Shown here: positions 6,786 through 13,578 of the stretch, piece by piece | How positions within the stretch are numbered: the stretch's first letter is position 1 | Layout: each line of letters begins with the position of its first letter | DNA from: Alphaproteobacteria bacterium | GTDB taxonomy: Bacteria; Pseudomonadota; Alphaproteobacteria; Rhodospirillales; Rhodospirillaceae | Assembly: GCA_015228695.1 (NCBI GenBank) | Contig: JADGDA010000039.1 | Location: 1 to 13,974 of the forward strand | DNA: 13,974 nt | Reading direction: 5' to 3' | Position numbers and translations under genes: made by a program | Notes under the pieces: model-generated | What the model saw: the letters and a program-made list of their open reading frames with translations, nothing else | The model's database searches: none | Told to the model about the DNA's origin: nothing

Positions 6786-7796
6786 ATGGCCGACGCCCCC
6801 ACCATCTGGGTCCTGGCCGACGACCGTGCCGGCAATGTCAGCCAGGCCGTCGGCGTGGCCGAGGCTTTGGGACTCCCGTTCACGGTCAAGACCATCCATT
6901 ACGGCGCTCTGGGCCGTCTGCCCAACGTCCTGCTGGGCGCGACCCTGATGGGGGTTGAAGAAGACTCGCGCCCGGACTTGGCGCCGCCGTGGCCGGAGGC
7001 CGTCATTGCCGCCGGACGCCGGACCGCCCCGGTCGCCCGGTGGATCAAACGGCGGAGCGGCGGGCGCGCCGTTCTCGCCCAGATCATGTTTCCGGGAGCC
7101 GTCGGCTCGGATGAGTTCGACCTGATCGCCGTCCCGACCCATGACCGCCTCGGGACCCCGTCGGCCAACGTGCTGAGGATCACGGGCGCCCCCCACCGGG
7201 TCACCCCGGAGCGTCTGAGGCAGGAAGCCCTGCGCTGGGAAAGCCGCGTCGCGGCGCTGCCGCGCCCCTTCATCGCCCTGATCGTGGGCGGAGCCACCCG
7301 CAGGCGTCCGTTCGGCCCCGAACTCGCCCGCGACCTGGGGGAGAGGACGGCGGCGCTCGCCGCCGGCGGGTCCGTTCTGATCGCCACCAGCCGCCGCACC
7401 GGCCGGGACGCGGAAGAGGCGCTGCTGGAGGCCGTCCCGGGTCCACGGTCCGTCTACCGATGGGGGGACGAGGGGGAGAATCCCTATTTCGCCTATCTCG
7501 GATTGGCCGATGCGGTGGTGGTAACGGGGGACTCCATGTCCATGTGCTCGGAATCCTGCGCGACCACTGGCCCGGTCCACATCTTTTCCCCCCCCGGCTG
7601 GGCCTCGCCCAAGCACGAGCGTCTCCATGCGGAGTTGTACACCCTGGGACTGGCGCGCCCCCTGGGGAACGCCCCCCTCGATTTCTGGACCCATCCCCCC
7701 TTGAACACCGCCGGCCTCATCGCTGACGCCCTGCGCGGCCGGCTGCCCCGCAAAGGAGGCGATCCGTTTCTGGAACCACTTTACCAGCCGCTCTAG
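6786..7796 (+). CDS. ELM1 family protein (mitochondrial fission ELM1-like, DUF1022)
   Basis: The 336-residue protein matches the bacterial family named after plant ELM1, which is widespread in alphaproteobacteria. It has a glycosyltransferase-B-like look but no established bacterial reaction. Recognisable blocks are W-V-L-A-D-D-R-A-G-N-V-S-Q-A-V-G-V-A-E-A-L-G (about 8-29), V-I-A-A-G-R-R-T-A-P-V-A-R-W (about 73-86), and A-L-I-V-G-G-A-T-R-R (near 163). E-N-P-Y-F-A-Y-L-G-L-A-D-A-V-V-V-T-G-D-S-M-S-M-C-S-E-S (about 231-257) is the most diagnostic stretch. No signal peptide or TM segment is visible, so it is probably cytoplasmic. ATG 6786 has only a weak upstream ribosome binding site. It is followed 18 bases later by an ABC-2 exporter, probably in the same transcript. 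The name does not imply a role in organelle fission here; a role in cell-envelope glycan work is a guess. Confidence 0.85.
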   Translation: MADAPTIWVLADDRAGNVSQAVGVAEALGLPFTVKTIHYGALGRLPNVLLGATLMGVEEDSRPDLAPPWPEAVIAAGRRTAPVARWIKRRSGGRAVLAQIMFPGAVGSDEFDLIAVPTHDRLGTPSANVLRITGAPHRVTPERLRQEALRWESRVAALPRPFIALIVGGATRRRPFGPELARDLGERTAALAAGGSVLIATSRRTGRDAEEALLEAVPGPRSVYRWGDEGENPYFAYLGLADAVVVTGDSMSMCSESCATTGPVHIFSPPGWASPKHERLHAELYTLGLARPLGNAPLDFWTHPPLNTAGLIADALRGRLPRKGGDPFLEPLYQPL

Positions 7797-7814
7797 CTGT
7801 GAAATACATGGGCC

Positions 7815-8783
7815 ATGATCGACATCAGGAATCTCAGCCATACCTACCCCGGCACGCGCAAGCAGCCGCCGCGGGCGGCCCTGCGCAATCTCGATCTTTC
7901 GGTGCGGGAAGGACATTTCTGCATCCTGTCCGGCCCGAACGGAAGCGGTAAGTCAACCCTGTTCCGCATCCTCTGCGGCATGGCCCGGCCCAGCGGCGGA
8001 AGCGTCGAAATCGCCGGACACGACCTGTCCCGCGACCCGATGGCCGTCCGCCGCCTCCTCGGCGTGGTGTTCCAGAGCCCGGCCGTGGACAAACACCTCG
8101 GCGTGGGCGAAAATCTGGCCATCCACGCCCGCCTTTACGGCCTGCGCGGAACGGAGGCGGCCCTGCGCCGGGAGGAGGCCCTGGAGTGGTCCGACCTCAG
8201 GAACCGGCTGGGCGACCGGGTGGATACCCTGTCCGGCGGACTGGCCCGCCAGCTCGAACTCGCCAAGTGTCTGATGACCAGACCACGGGTGCTCCTTCTC
8301 GACGAGCCGACCACGGGTCTCGATCCTTCCAGCCGCCGCAATTTTCTCGACGTCCTGAGGCGGGTGCAGCGTGAGCGGTCCATGACCGTGCTGATGACGA
8401 CCCACATCTTCTCCGAGGCCGAGGACGCCGATTTCGTCGCCATCCTGAAGGACGGCGTCCTTCTTGCCGAGGGCACACCGCAACGGTTGCGGGAACAACT
8501 CGGCCGCGAGGTCGTGGTGATCTCGCCCCGGGACCCGGCCGCTCTGGCGGACCGCCTGAGCGCGGAACTGGGACTCACTCCGCTGCGCCACGGCGACGAA
8601 CTCCGCCTCGACGAGGTGGAACCGGCCGAGACCCTGGCGCTGCTGGAAAGAATACTGACGCGCTACCGGCCGGAAATTCACAGCATCTCCATCAAGCAAC
8701 CGGCCCTGGAGGATGTGTTCATCCACATCACCGGGGGAAACGGGATCAAGGCGAACGGGGCGAACGGGGGAAACGGATCGTGA
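7815..8783 (+). CDS. ABC-2 type exporter, ATP-binding subunit
   Basis: This is the ATPase of a two-gene ABC exporter of the DrrA/NodI/CcmA-like class. The 322-residue protein shows Walker A G-P-N-G-S-G-K-S-T (40-48), the Q-loop F-Q-S-P-A-V-D near residue 79, and the signature L-S-G-G-L-A-R-Q (139-146). Walker B is V-L-L-L-D-E-P-T-T-G-L-D (from 159, catalytic Glu164), and the H-loop histidine is at 197. After the nucleotide-binding domain a C-terminal extension of about 100 residues ends in Q-P-A-L-E-D-V-F-I-H-I-T-G, common in this class. A low-complexity Gly/Asn/Lys/Ala tail follows. ATG 7815 gives the expected M-I-D-I-R-N-L-S-H-T-Y start but has no clear ribosome binding site. The stop overlaps the permease start. 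The substrate (drug, lipid or polysaccharide) cannot be read from the sequence. Confidence 0.92.
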   Translation: MIDIRNLSHTYPGTRKQPPRAALRNLDLSVREGHFCILSGPNGSGKSTLFRILCGMARPSGGSVEIAGHDLSRDPMAVRRLLGVVFQSPAVDKHLGVGENLAIHARLYGLRGTEAALRREEALEWSDLRNRLGDRVDTLSGGLARQLELAKCLMTRPRVLLLDEPTTGLDPSSRRNFLDVLRRVQRERSMTVLMTTHIFSEAEDADFVAILKDGVLLAEGTPQRLREQLGREVVVISPRDPAALADRLSAELGLTPLRHGDELRLDEVEPAETLALLERILTRYRPEIHSISIKQPALEDVFIHITGGNGIKANGANGGNGS

Positions 8784-9571
8784 TGGGCGTCGTTATCTCC
8801 CTGGCCTGGCGGGAATACACCCGCTTCATCCGCCAGCCCCACAGGGTCATCGGCAGCATCGGCCAGCCGCTCCTGTTCTGGCTGTTCCTCGGTTCCGGCT
8901 TCACCGGATCGTTCCGCCCCCCCGGAATGGAGGGGGTGACCTACCTCGAATTCTTTTATCCGGGCGTTTTGATGATGATGTTGCTGTTCGCCAGCATCTT
9001 CTCGTCCATCACCATCATCGAGGACCGGGACCAGGGCTTCCTCCAGGGGGTTCTGGTGGCGCCGGTGCCGCGCATGGCCATCGTCCTCGGCAAGGTGGCG
9101 GGGGGGACCGCCATCGCCATGCTGCAAAGTCTCCTGTTCCTCCTGATCGCCCCGTTCGTCGGAATCTCCCTTGCTCCGGCAAGCCTTGCGATGGTGATCC
9201 CGATCCTGATCCTGACCTCGGTCGGGTTCACCTCCCTGGGGTTTCTGCTGGCCTGGGGCATGCGCTCGACGGCGGGTTTCCACGCCGTCATGATGATTTT
9301 TCTGATGCCCCTGTGGATGCTGTCGGGCGCCCTGTTCCCCATCACCCACGTCCCCGGCTGGATGCACTGGATCATGCTGGCCAACCCGGTGAGCCATGCG
9401 TTGACCCTGTTGCGCCTTCCCTTTCACGCCATGCCCGGTCAGGTCGTGGGGGACCCGGAGTTCGCGGTTTCCCTCGCCGTCGTTCTCGCCTGGGCCTTGG
9501 GGTGTCTGTATCTGTCCATGCTCAGGGTGCGCCGGGTCGAGCGCGGCGTTCCCGTGTCCTCGTCGAATTGA
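8783..9571 (+). CDS. ABC-2 type exporter, permease subunit
   Basis: This is an inner-membrane permease partner of the preceding ATPase. The product is 262 residues from ATG 8783, which overlaps the ATPase stop (TGATG). The GTG just upstream at 8780 is a less likely start. There are about six hydrophobic segments. Typical ABC-2 membrane features include the amphipathic N-terminus L-A-W-R-E-Y-T-R-F-I-R-Q-P and the cytoplasmic motif I-I-E-D-R-D-Q-G-F-L-Q-G-V-L-V-A-P-V-P-R (about 75-94). M-L-S-G-A-L-F-P-I-T-H-V-P-G-W-M (about 177-192) and A-N-P-V-S-H-A-L-T-L-L-R follow near the C-terminus. Coupling, size and motifs make this a standard half-size permease that probably works as a dimer. No substrate can be assigned. 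Confidence 0.92.
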   Translation: MGVVISLAWREYTRFIRQPHRVIGSIGQPLLFWLFLGSGFTGSFRPPGMEGVTYLEFFYPGVLMMMLLFASIFSSITIIEDRDQGFLQGVLVAPVPRMAIVLGKVAGGTAIAMLQSLLFLLIAPFVGISLAPASLAMVIPILILTSVGFTSLGFLLAWGMRSTAGFHAVMMIFLMPLWMLSGALFPITHVPGWMHWIMLANPVSHALTLLRLPFHAMPGQVVGDPEFAVSLAVVLAWALGCLYLSMLRVRRVERGVPVSSSN

Positions 9572-9615
9572 TGCGGTATCGGTTGTCGACACGCCCCTTG
9601 CGGCGTGACGGGAAG

Positions 9616-9621
9616 AAGGAG
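9616..9621 (+). promoter_or_regulatory. Ribosome binding site choosing ATG 9630 for the fusion gene
   Basis: AAGGAG lies eight bases before ATG 9630. It overlaps the possible GTG start at 9621, so it supports the ATG (M-G-E-T-P-H-D) over the GTG, which would add only three residues. Confidence 0.6.
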
Positions 9622-9629
9622 TGACCAAC

Positions 9630-12600
9630 ATGGGCGAGACACCGCACGATCGGGATCTCGGGGCGATGCCGTCCCCGCCGGGCGATCTCGGTGGAGACGT
9701 CGAGGAAACGGCCCGGATCGATCCGGCCGACATCGAACCCATCCTCCTCACGGACGAGGATCGGGTTCCCCACGCCTACGAGGAAGCCCATCCTTCGCAC
9801 CCGATGCCGATTCCGGCCCCGATGCCGACACCGATGCCGACCTTGGCGCCGCCGCCGCCGAAGCGGGTCTCCGCGCCCATGCCGACGCCCTCCCCCCTTG
9901 GGGCCTCCTCCCTTGGGGCAACACGCAGGACCCCCCCCAGGGCCGCACCGCCGAGGGACCCCGCGCCGCCCTCGCCCGTTCCCTCCATCGAAAGCCTGAT
10001 CGCCAATACCACGCCGCCCGCGCCCCCGCCCGCGCCCCTGGAATCCCAACCCTGGCACGAGACCGTCGCCCGTCAACGCAAGGTCGGCTTCGGCACCCGC
10101 GCCCTGGCGGCCGTGCTTTCGGTGGTCTGGACCATTCTTTTCGCGTATTACGTCACGGAGTCCATCGGCTGGTCCGAGCTGATGATTCTCCTCCCGCACG
10201 AGTTCGGCGGATTCGTCGCCGGCGCGTTCCTGCCGCTGGCCATGATGTGGCTGCTGGTGATCTATCTGGACCGTGGCAGCTATATCCGCAACGAGGCGAT
10301 GGCGCTGCACGAACACCTGGCGCGCCTCACCTATCCGGATCAGGCCGCCGAGGCGCGGGTCAGAACCGTGACCGAGGCCCTGCGCCGCCAATCCGTCGAC
10401 CTGACCGAGGCATCGCAGAAGGCGGTCAGCCAAGTGGAGGCGGTGGAGGCGCTGCTGCGCCGCCAGACCGACAGCTTGAGCATCGTCGCCGCCCGCGTCG
10501 AGAGCGACACCACCAACACCGTCCAGGCGCTGTTCCAGAAGGTCCAGTCGCTGGTCCAGGCCGCCGACGTCGCCGTCAGCCGTGGGCGCGAAATGGAGGA
10601 TGTGCTCCGGCGTCAGGCCGACAGCCTGAACAACGCCTCCGAGAACGCCTCGGAAAACGCCCGCCAGATCGGCACGACCCTGCAAGCCAGCATCGAGGAC
10701 CTGAGCGCCAAAGCCAGCGATGCCGCGCGCCGTGGCGAGGCGATCGCCCACATGCTCCAGACCCAGGGCGAATTCCTGGACCAAATCGGCGACCGCGCCA
10801 TCGCGCAGGCGGAAGCGGTCGGCCACTCCGTGCGGGAACAGTCGGAGGCCCTGGCCGAGACCGCGAACAAGGCCGTCGAGGACGTGGAGTCGATGGCCGA
10901 GGCCCTGCGCCAGCACGCCGTCGTCCTGGGAGAGGTGTTCCACAAGCAGAGCGAGGAGCTTCTGGGGGCCTCCGAGCGCCTGAACGAGCGGACCGGCCGC
11001 ATGACCGCCTCCATGCAGCAGCAGGCGAACAACCTCGACCAGATCACCGAGCGGGTGATGACGCGGGTTCAGGTCATCGACGAAGGATTGACGGTACAGT
11101 CGCGGACCCTCACCACCGCGTCCGATCAGGCCATGACCCGGATGCGCGAGATGGGGGAGACCTTCGCGCGTCAGGCCGACTCCCTCACCCACGCCACCGA
11201 CGGCGCGACGCTGCGGTTCTCCGCCCTGGGGGACATGATCACCGCGCGCACCGACGACATGGAGATCGTGGCCGATCAGGTGACCGACCGGGTGACCCGG
11301 ATCGGGGACTCCTTCCAGAACCAGACCCGCGAACTGGCGGCGGCATCGGAAAAGATCGCCGTGCGCGCGCGAGAGGTGACCGAAAGCATCCGCCAGCAGA
11401 TCGAGGACGTGATCGGCCTCGACGCCAGCGAGGCGGTGATGATTTCGGCCAAGACCGGCATCGGCATCGACGGCGTCCTCGAAGCCCTGGTCGAACGCCT
11501 GCCCGCCCCGACCGGAGAGGCCGGGGAACCCCTGAAGGCTCTGCTGGTGGACAGTTGGTACGACTCCTACCTGGGCGTCGTCATCCTGGTGCGGATCAAG
11601 GATGGGGTTCTGAAAAAAGGCGCGCGCATTCTAATGATGGCGGCCGATGCGGTCTACACCGTGGACCGGGTCGCCTATTTCACCCCGAAGATGGTCGAGA
11701 CCGATTCCCTGGGGCCGGGGGAACTGGGCTGCATCACCGCCGGAATCAAGACCGTCGCCGACTGCCGGGTCGGCGACACCCTCACCGAGGACAAGCGCCG
11801 GACCCTCGTTCCCCTGCCCGGCTTCAAGCCCAGCGTGCCGGTGGTGTTCTGCGGGCTGTTTCCGGTGGACACCTCCGACTTCGAGCTGCTGCGCGACAGC
11901 ATGGCCAAGCTGCGCCTCAACGACGCCAGCTTCGAGTTCGTGCCCGAGAATTCCGCGGCCCTGGGCTTCGGCTTCCGCTGCGGCTTCCTCGGCCTCCTGC
12001 ACATGGAGATCATCCAGGAACGGCTGGAGCGGGAATTCAATCTCGACCTGATCACCACCGCCCCCAGCGTCGTCTACCGCATCAAGACCACCGCCGGAGA
12101 GACCCTGGAACTGCACAACCCGGCCGACATGCCCGATCCGGCCAAAATCGCCTGTATCGAGGAGCCATGGGTCAAGGCGACCATCATGGTTCCCGACGAG
12201 TACCTGGGACCGGTGCTGACCCTGTGCACCGACCGGCGGGGCATCCAGCTCAATCTCACCTATGCCGGCAACCGGGCGATGGCGGTTTACAAGCTGCCGC
12301 TGAACGAGATCGTGTTCGATTTCTACGACCGGCTGAAGTCCATCTCGCGCGGCTACGCGAGTTTCGACTACGAGGTTTCGGACTATACCGAAAGCGAACT
12401 GGCCAAGATTTCGATCCTGGTCAATGCCGAGCCGGTGGACGCGCTCGCCTTCATCGCCCACCGCAGTCAGGCCGAGGCGCGCGGCCGCCAGATTTGCGCC
12501 CGCCTGAAGGAACTGATCCCGCGCCACCTGTTCAAGATTCCCATTCAGGCCGCCATCGGCGGACGGGTCATCGCCCGCGAGACCATCTCCGCCATGAGCA

Positions 12601-12755
12601 AGGACGTGACCGCCAAATGCTACGGCGGCGACGTAAGTCGCAAGCGTAAGCTCTTGGATAAGCAGAAGGAAGGCAAGAAGCGGATGCGGCAGTTCGGCCG
12701 GGTCGAGATCCCGCAAACCGCCTTCATCAATGCCCTGAAGATGGGTGACGATTAG
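9630..12755 (+). CDS. Fusion: two-TM coiled-coil membrane protein joined to elongation factor 4 (LepA) lacking most of its GTPase domain
   Basis: The single frame encodes 1041 residues. Residues 1-155 are acidic, then proline-rich (P-M-P-I-P-A-P-M-P-T-P-M-P-T). TM helices lie at about 158-175 and 194-213, with basic residues on the N-side of TM1 and after TM2. This predicts both ends in the cytoplasm. A helical 25-residue repeat array fills about 240-590. From I591 the sequence is EF4 to its natural end: I-E-D-V-I-G-L-D-A-S, G5 motif S-A-K-T-G (606-610), S-W-Y-D-S-Y-L-G-V-V, A-L-G-F-G-F-R-C-G-F-L-G-L-L-H-M-E-I, and the tail K-C-Y-G-G-D-V-S-R-K-R-K. The 451 residues match E. coli LepA from about residue 146; P-loop, switch regions, D-T-P-G-H and N-K-I-D are absent. 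EF4 normally uses GTP to remodel stalled ribosomes, so this copy cannot bind GTP canonically. A deletion or assembly join is a serious alternative. The N-terminal parent is unidentified; architecture recalls polar scaffold proteins such as TipN, without demonstrable homology. Confidence 0.85.
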   Translation: MGETPHDRDLGAMPSPPGDLGGDVEETARIDPADIEPILLTDEDRVPHAYEEAHPSHPMPIPAPMPTPMPTLAPPPPKRVSAPMPTPSPLGASSLGATRRTPPRAAPPRDPAPPSPVPSIESLIANTTPPAPPPAPLESQPWHETVARQRKVGFGTRALAAVLSVVWTILFAYYVTESIGWSELMILLPHEFGGFVAGAFLPLAMMWLLVIYLDRGSYIRNEAMALHEHLARLTYPDQAAEARVRTVTEALRRQSVDLTEASQKAVSQVEAVEALLRRQTDSLSIVAARVESDTTNTVQALFQKVQSLVQAADVAVSRGREMEDVLRRQADSLNNASENASENARQIGTTLQASIEDLSAKASDAARRGEAIAHMLQTQGEFLDQIGDRAIAQAEAVGHSVREQSEALAETANKAVEDVESMAEALRQHAVVLGEVFHKQSEELLGASERLNERTGRMTASMQQQANNLDQITERVMTRVQVIDEGLTVQSRTLTTASDQAMTRMREMGETFARQADSLTHATDGATLRFSALGDMITARTDDMEIVADQVTDRVTRIGDSFQNQTRELAAASEKIAVRAREVTESIRQQIEDVIGLDASEAVMISAKTGIGIDGVLEALVERLPAPTGEAGEPLKALLVDSWYDSYLGVVILVRIKDGVLKKGARILMMAADAVYTVDRVAYFTPKMVETDSLGPGELGCITAGIKTVADCRVGDTLTEDKRRTLVPLPGFKPSVPVVFCGLFPVDTSDFELLRDSMAKLRLNDASFEFVPENSAALGFGFRCGFLGLLHMEIIQERLEREFNLDLITTAPSVVYRIKTTAGETLELHNPADMPDPAKIACIEEPWVKATIMVPDEYLGPVLTLCTDRRGIQLNLTYAGNRAMAVYKLPLNEIVFDFYDRLKSISRGYASFDYEVSDYTESELAKISILVNAEPVDALAFIAHRSQAEARGRQICARLKELIPRHLFKIPIQAAIGGRVIARETISAMSKDVTAKCYGGDVSRKRKLLDKQKEGKKRMRQFGRVEIPQTAFINALKMGDD
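10353..11399 (+). repeat. Array of about 15 degenerate 25-residue (75-bp) coiled-coil repeats
   Basis: Numbering from ATG 9630, a motif resembling R-R-Q-A-D-S-L-x-x-A-S recurs with its Q position at residues 254, 279, 304, 329, 354, 379, 404 and 429, then 440, 465, 490, 515, 540, 565 and 590. Every step is 25 residues except one of 11 (429 to 440). In units 304, 354, 429 and 540 the Q is replaced by K, S, H or R, but the hydrophobic residue four places on is kept. Most units also carry a preceding R-x-x-E/x-I/M-G/x-E pattern. A period of 25 equals 7+7+11, and 11 is a hendecad, both compatible with a continuous coiled coil. Nucleotide identity between units is low, so the repeats are old. Confidence 0.85.
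11391..11410 (+). other. Junction between the coiled-coil and LepA parts
   Basis: The codons read R-Q-Q-I-E-D-V around the join. Q590 is the expected Q position of the next 25-residue unit, while I591 begins unmistakable LepA. Alphaproteobacterial LepA commonly has Q-Q-I-E-D at this place, so the exact crossover could lie anywhere within a few codons of shared sequence. Confidence 0.75.
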
Positions 12756-13578
12756 GGCGGTTTCCGACCCACTCCTCGACGCTGCGCGCGCCGTCGGGAA
12801 CCGACACCCCGGCGCGCCGCAGGGCCACCACCGCCGGGGTCCCGAGCCGGGCGGACTGGAGCAGGGCGACGTCGGCCAAAATCTCCGTCGCCGGCCCCTG
12901 CCCCAGCACCCGCCCCTCGGCGAACAGCGCCGCCTCGTCGGCCCAGGCGTGGGCCAGATCGACGTCGTGGGTGGAAAAGACGATGGTGGCGCCCGCCTCT
13001 CCCAGACGCGACAGGGTGGAGAGGAGGTGGGCCTTTCCCAGGTGATCGAGTCCGGCGGTGGGCTCGTCCAGCACCAGAACCCGGGGGCGCATGGCGAGGA
13101 TGCCGGCAATGGCCGCCCGCTTGCGCTGACCGTGGGACAGCAGATGCGGCGGGCGGGGGCCAAGCGGGGTGATCCGGAGCGCCTCCAGGGTTTCGCTCAC
13201 CCGTCGCGCCACCTCATCCTCGGGCAAACCGAGGTTCAAAGGGCCGAACGAGACGTCCTCGGCGACGCTCGCCGCGAACAGTTGGTCATCGGGCTCTTGC
13301 AGAACCAGCCCCACCGTCTGCCGCCACGCGGCCAGACCGGCGGGGTCGTGGCGTCCCGGCCGCCCATCCAGAAGGACCGTTCCCTCCCGTGGGCGCAGGG
13401 TGCCGTTCAGATGCAGCAGCAAGGTGGTCTTTCCGGCTCCGTTGGCGCCGAGCAGGGCAAGACGGCGGCCGGCGGTCACCCGCAGGTCGAGCCCCCGCAG
13501 CGTATCCCCGTCTCCGCCGGGATAGCGGTGGACGAGGCCCCGCGCCTCCAGGATCACCTCCCCCACGCGAGCCCCCAT
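12727..13578 (-). CDS. cbiO: ECF transporter ATP-binding protein, cobalt/nickel type
   Basis: CbiO is the ATPase that powers uptake of Co2+ or Ni2+ by the CbiMNQO group of energy-coupling-factor transporters. From ATG 13578 the product has 283 residues, the usual length. It shows V-I-L-E-A-R-G-L-V-H-R-Y near the start, Walker A G-A-N-G-A-G-K-T-T (44-52), and Q-loop V-L-Q-E-P-D-D-Q-L-F-A, which is characteristic of ECF ATPases. V-S-F-G-P-x-N-L-G-L follows, then signature L-S-H-G-Q-R-K-R-A-A-I-A-G, Walker B V-L-V-L-D-E-P-T-A-G-L-D, and S-T-H-D-V-D-L with the switch histidine. The signature has His in place of the second Gly-side residue of LSGGQ, which is seen in this family. The start is uncertain: ATG 13578 overlaps cbiQ by 25 bases, while GTG 13557 overlaps its stop. 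The 3' end overlaps the LepA-fusion 3' end by 29 bases, convergently. Confidence 0.88.
   Translation of the reverse strand: MGARVGEVILEARGLVHRYPGGDGDTLRGLDLRVTAGRRLALLGANGAGKTTLLLHLNGTLRPREGTVLLDGRPGRHDPAGLAAWRQTVGLVLQEPDDQLFAASVAEDVSFGPLNLGLPEDEVARRVSETLEALRITPLGPRPPHLLSHGQRKRAAIAGILAMRPRVLVLDEPTAGLDHLGKAHLLSTLSRLGEAGATIVFSTHDVDLAHAWADEAALFAEGRVLGQGPATEILADVALLQSARLGTPAVVALRRAGVSVPDGARSVEEWVGNRPNRHPSSGH

Noticed and set aside
6666..7916. Long minus-strand open frame extending upstream of the secreted protein across the ELM1-family gene
   Set aside because: Only the part from ATG 6665 has a signal peptide and ribosome binding site. The extension lies antisense to a recognised gene and has shadow composition.
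9586..9608. Hairpin (ACGCC...GGCGT) between the permease and the fusion gene as a terminator
   Set aside because: The stem is only five base pairs and no T-run follows.
9790..9960. Possible frameshift in the proline-rich segment, which includes a run of eight C
   Set aside because: The frame before it starts at a good ribosome binding site and leads without a stop into the two TM helices after it. Proline-rich bias alone explains the repetitive codons.
9605..12649. A second, 1014-codon open frame almost entirely overlapping the fusion gene in another frame
   Set aside because: Its translation is Arg/Gly/Pro-rich with no recognisable domain, as expected from GC-rich coding DNA read out of frame. 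The overlapped frame has clear TM helices, repeats and LepA motifs.
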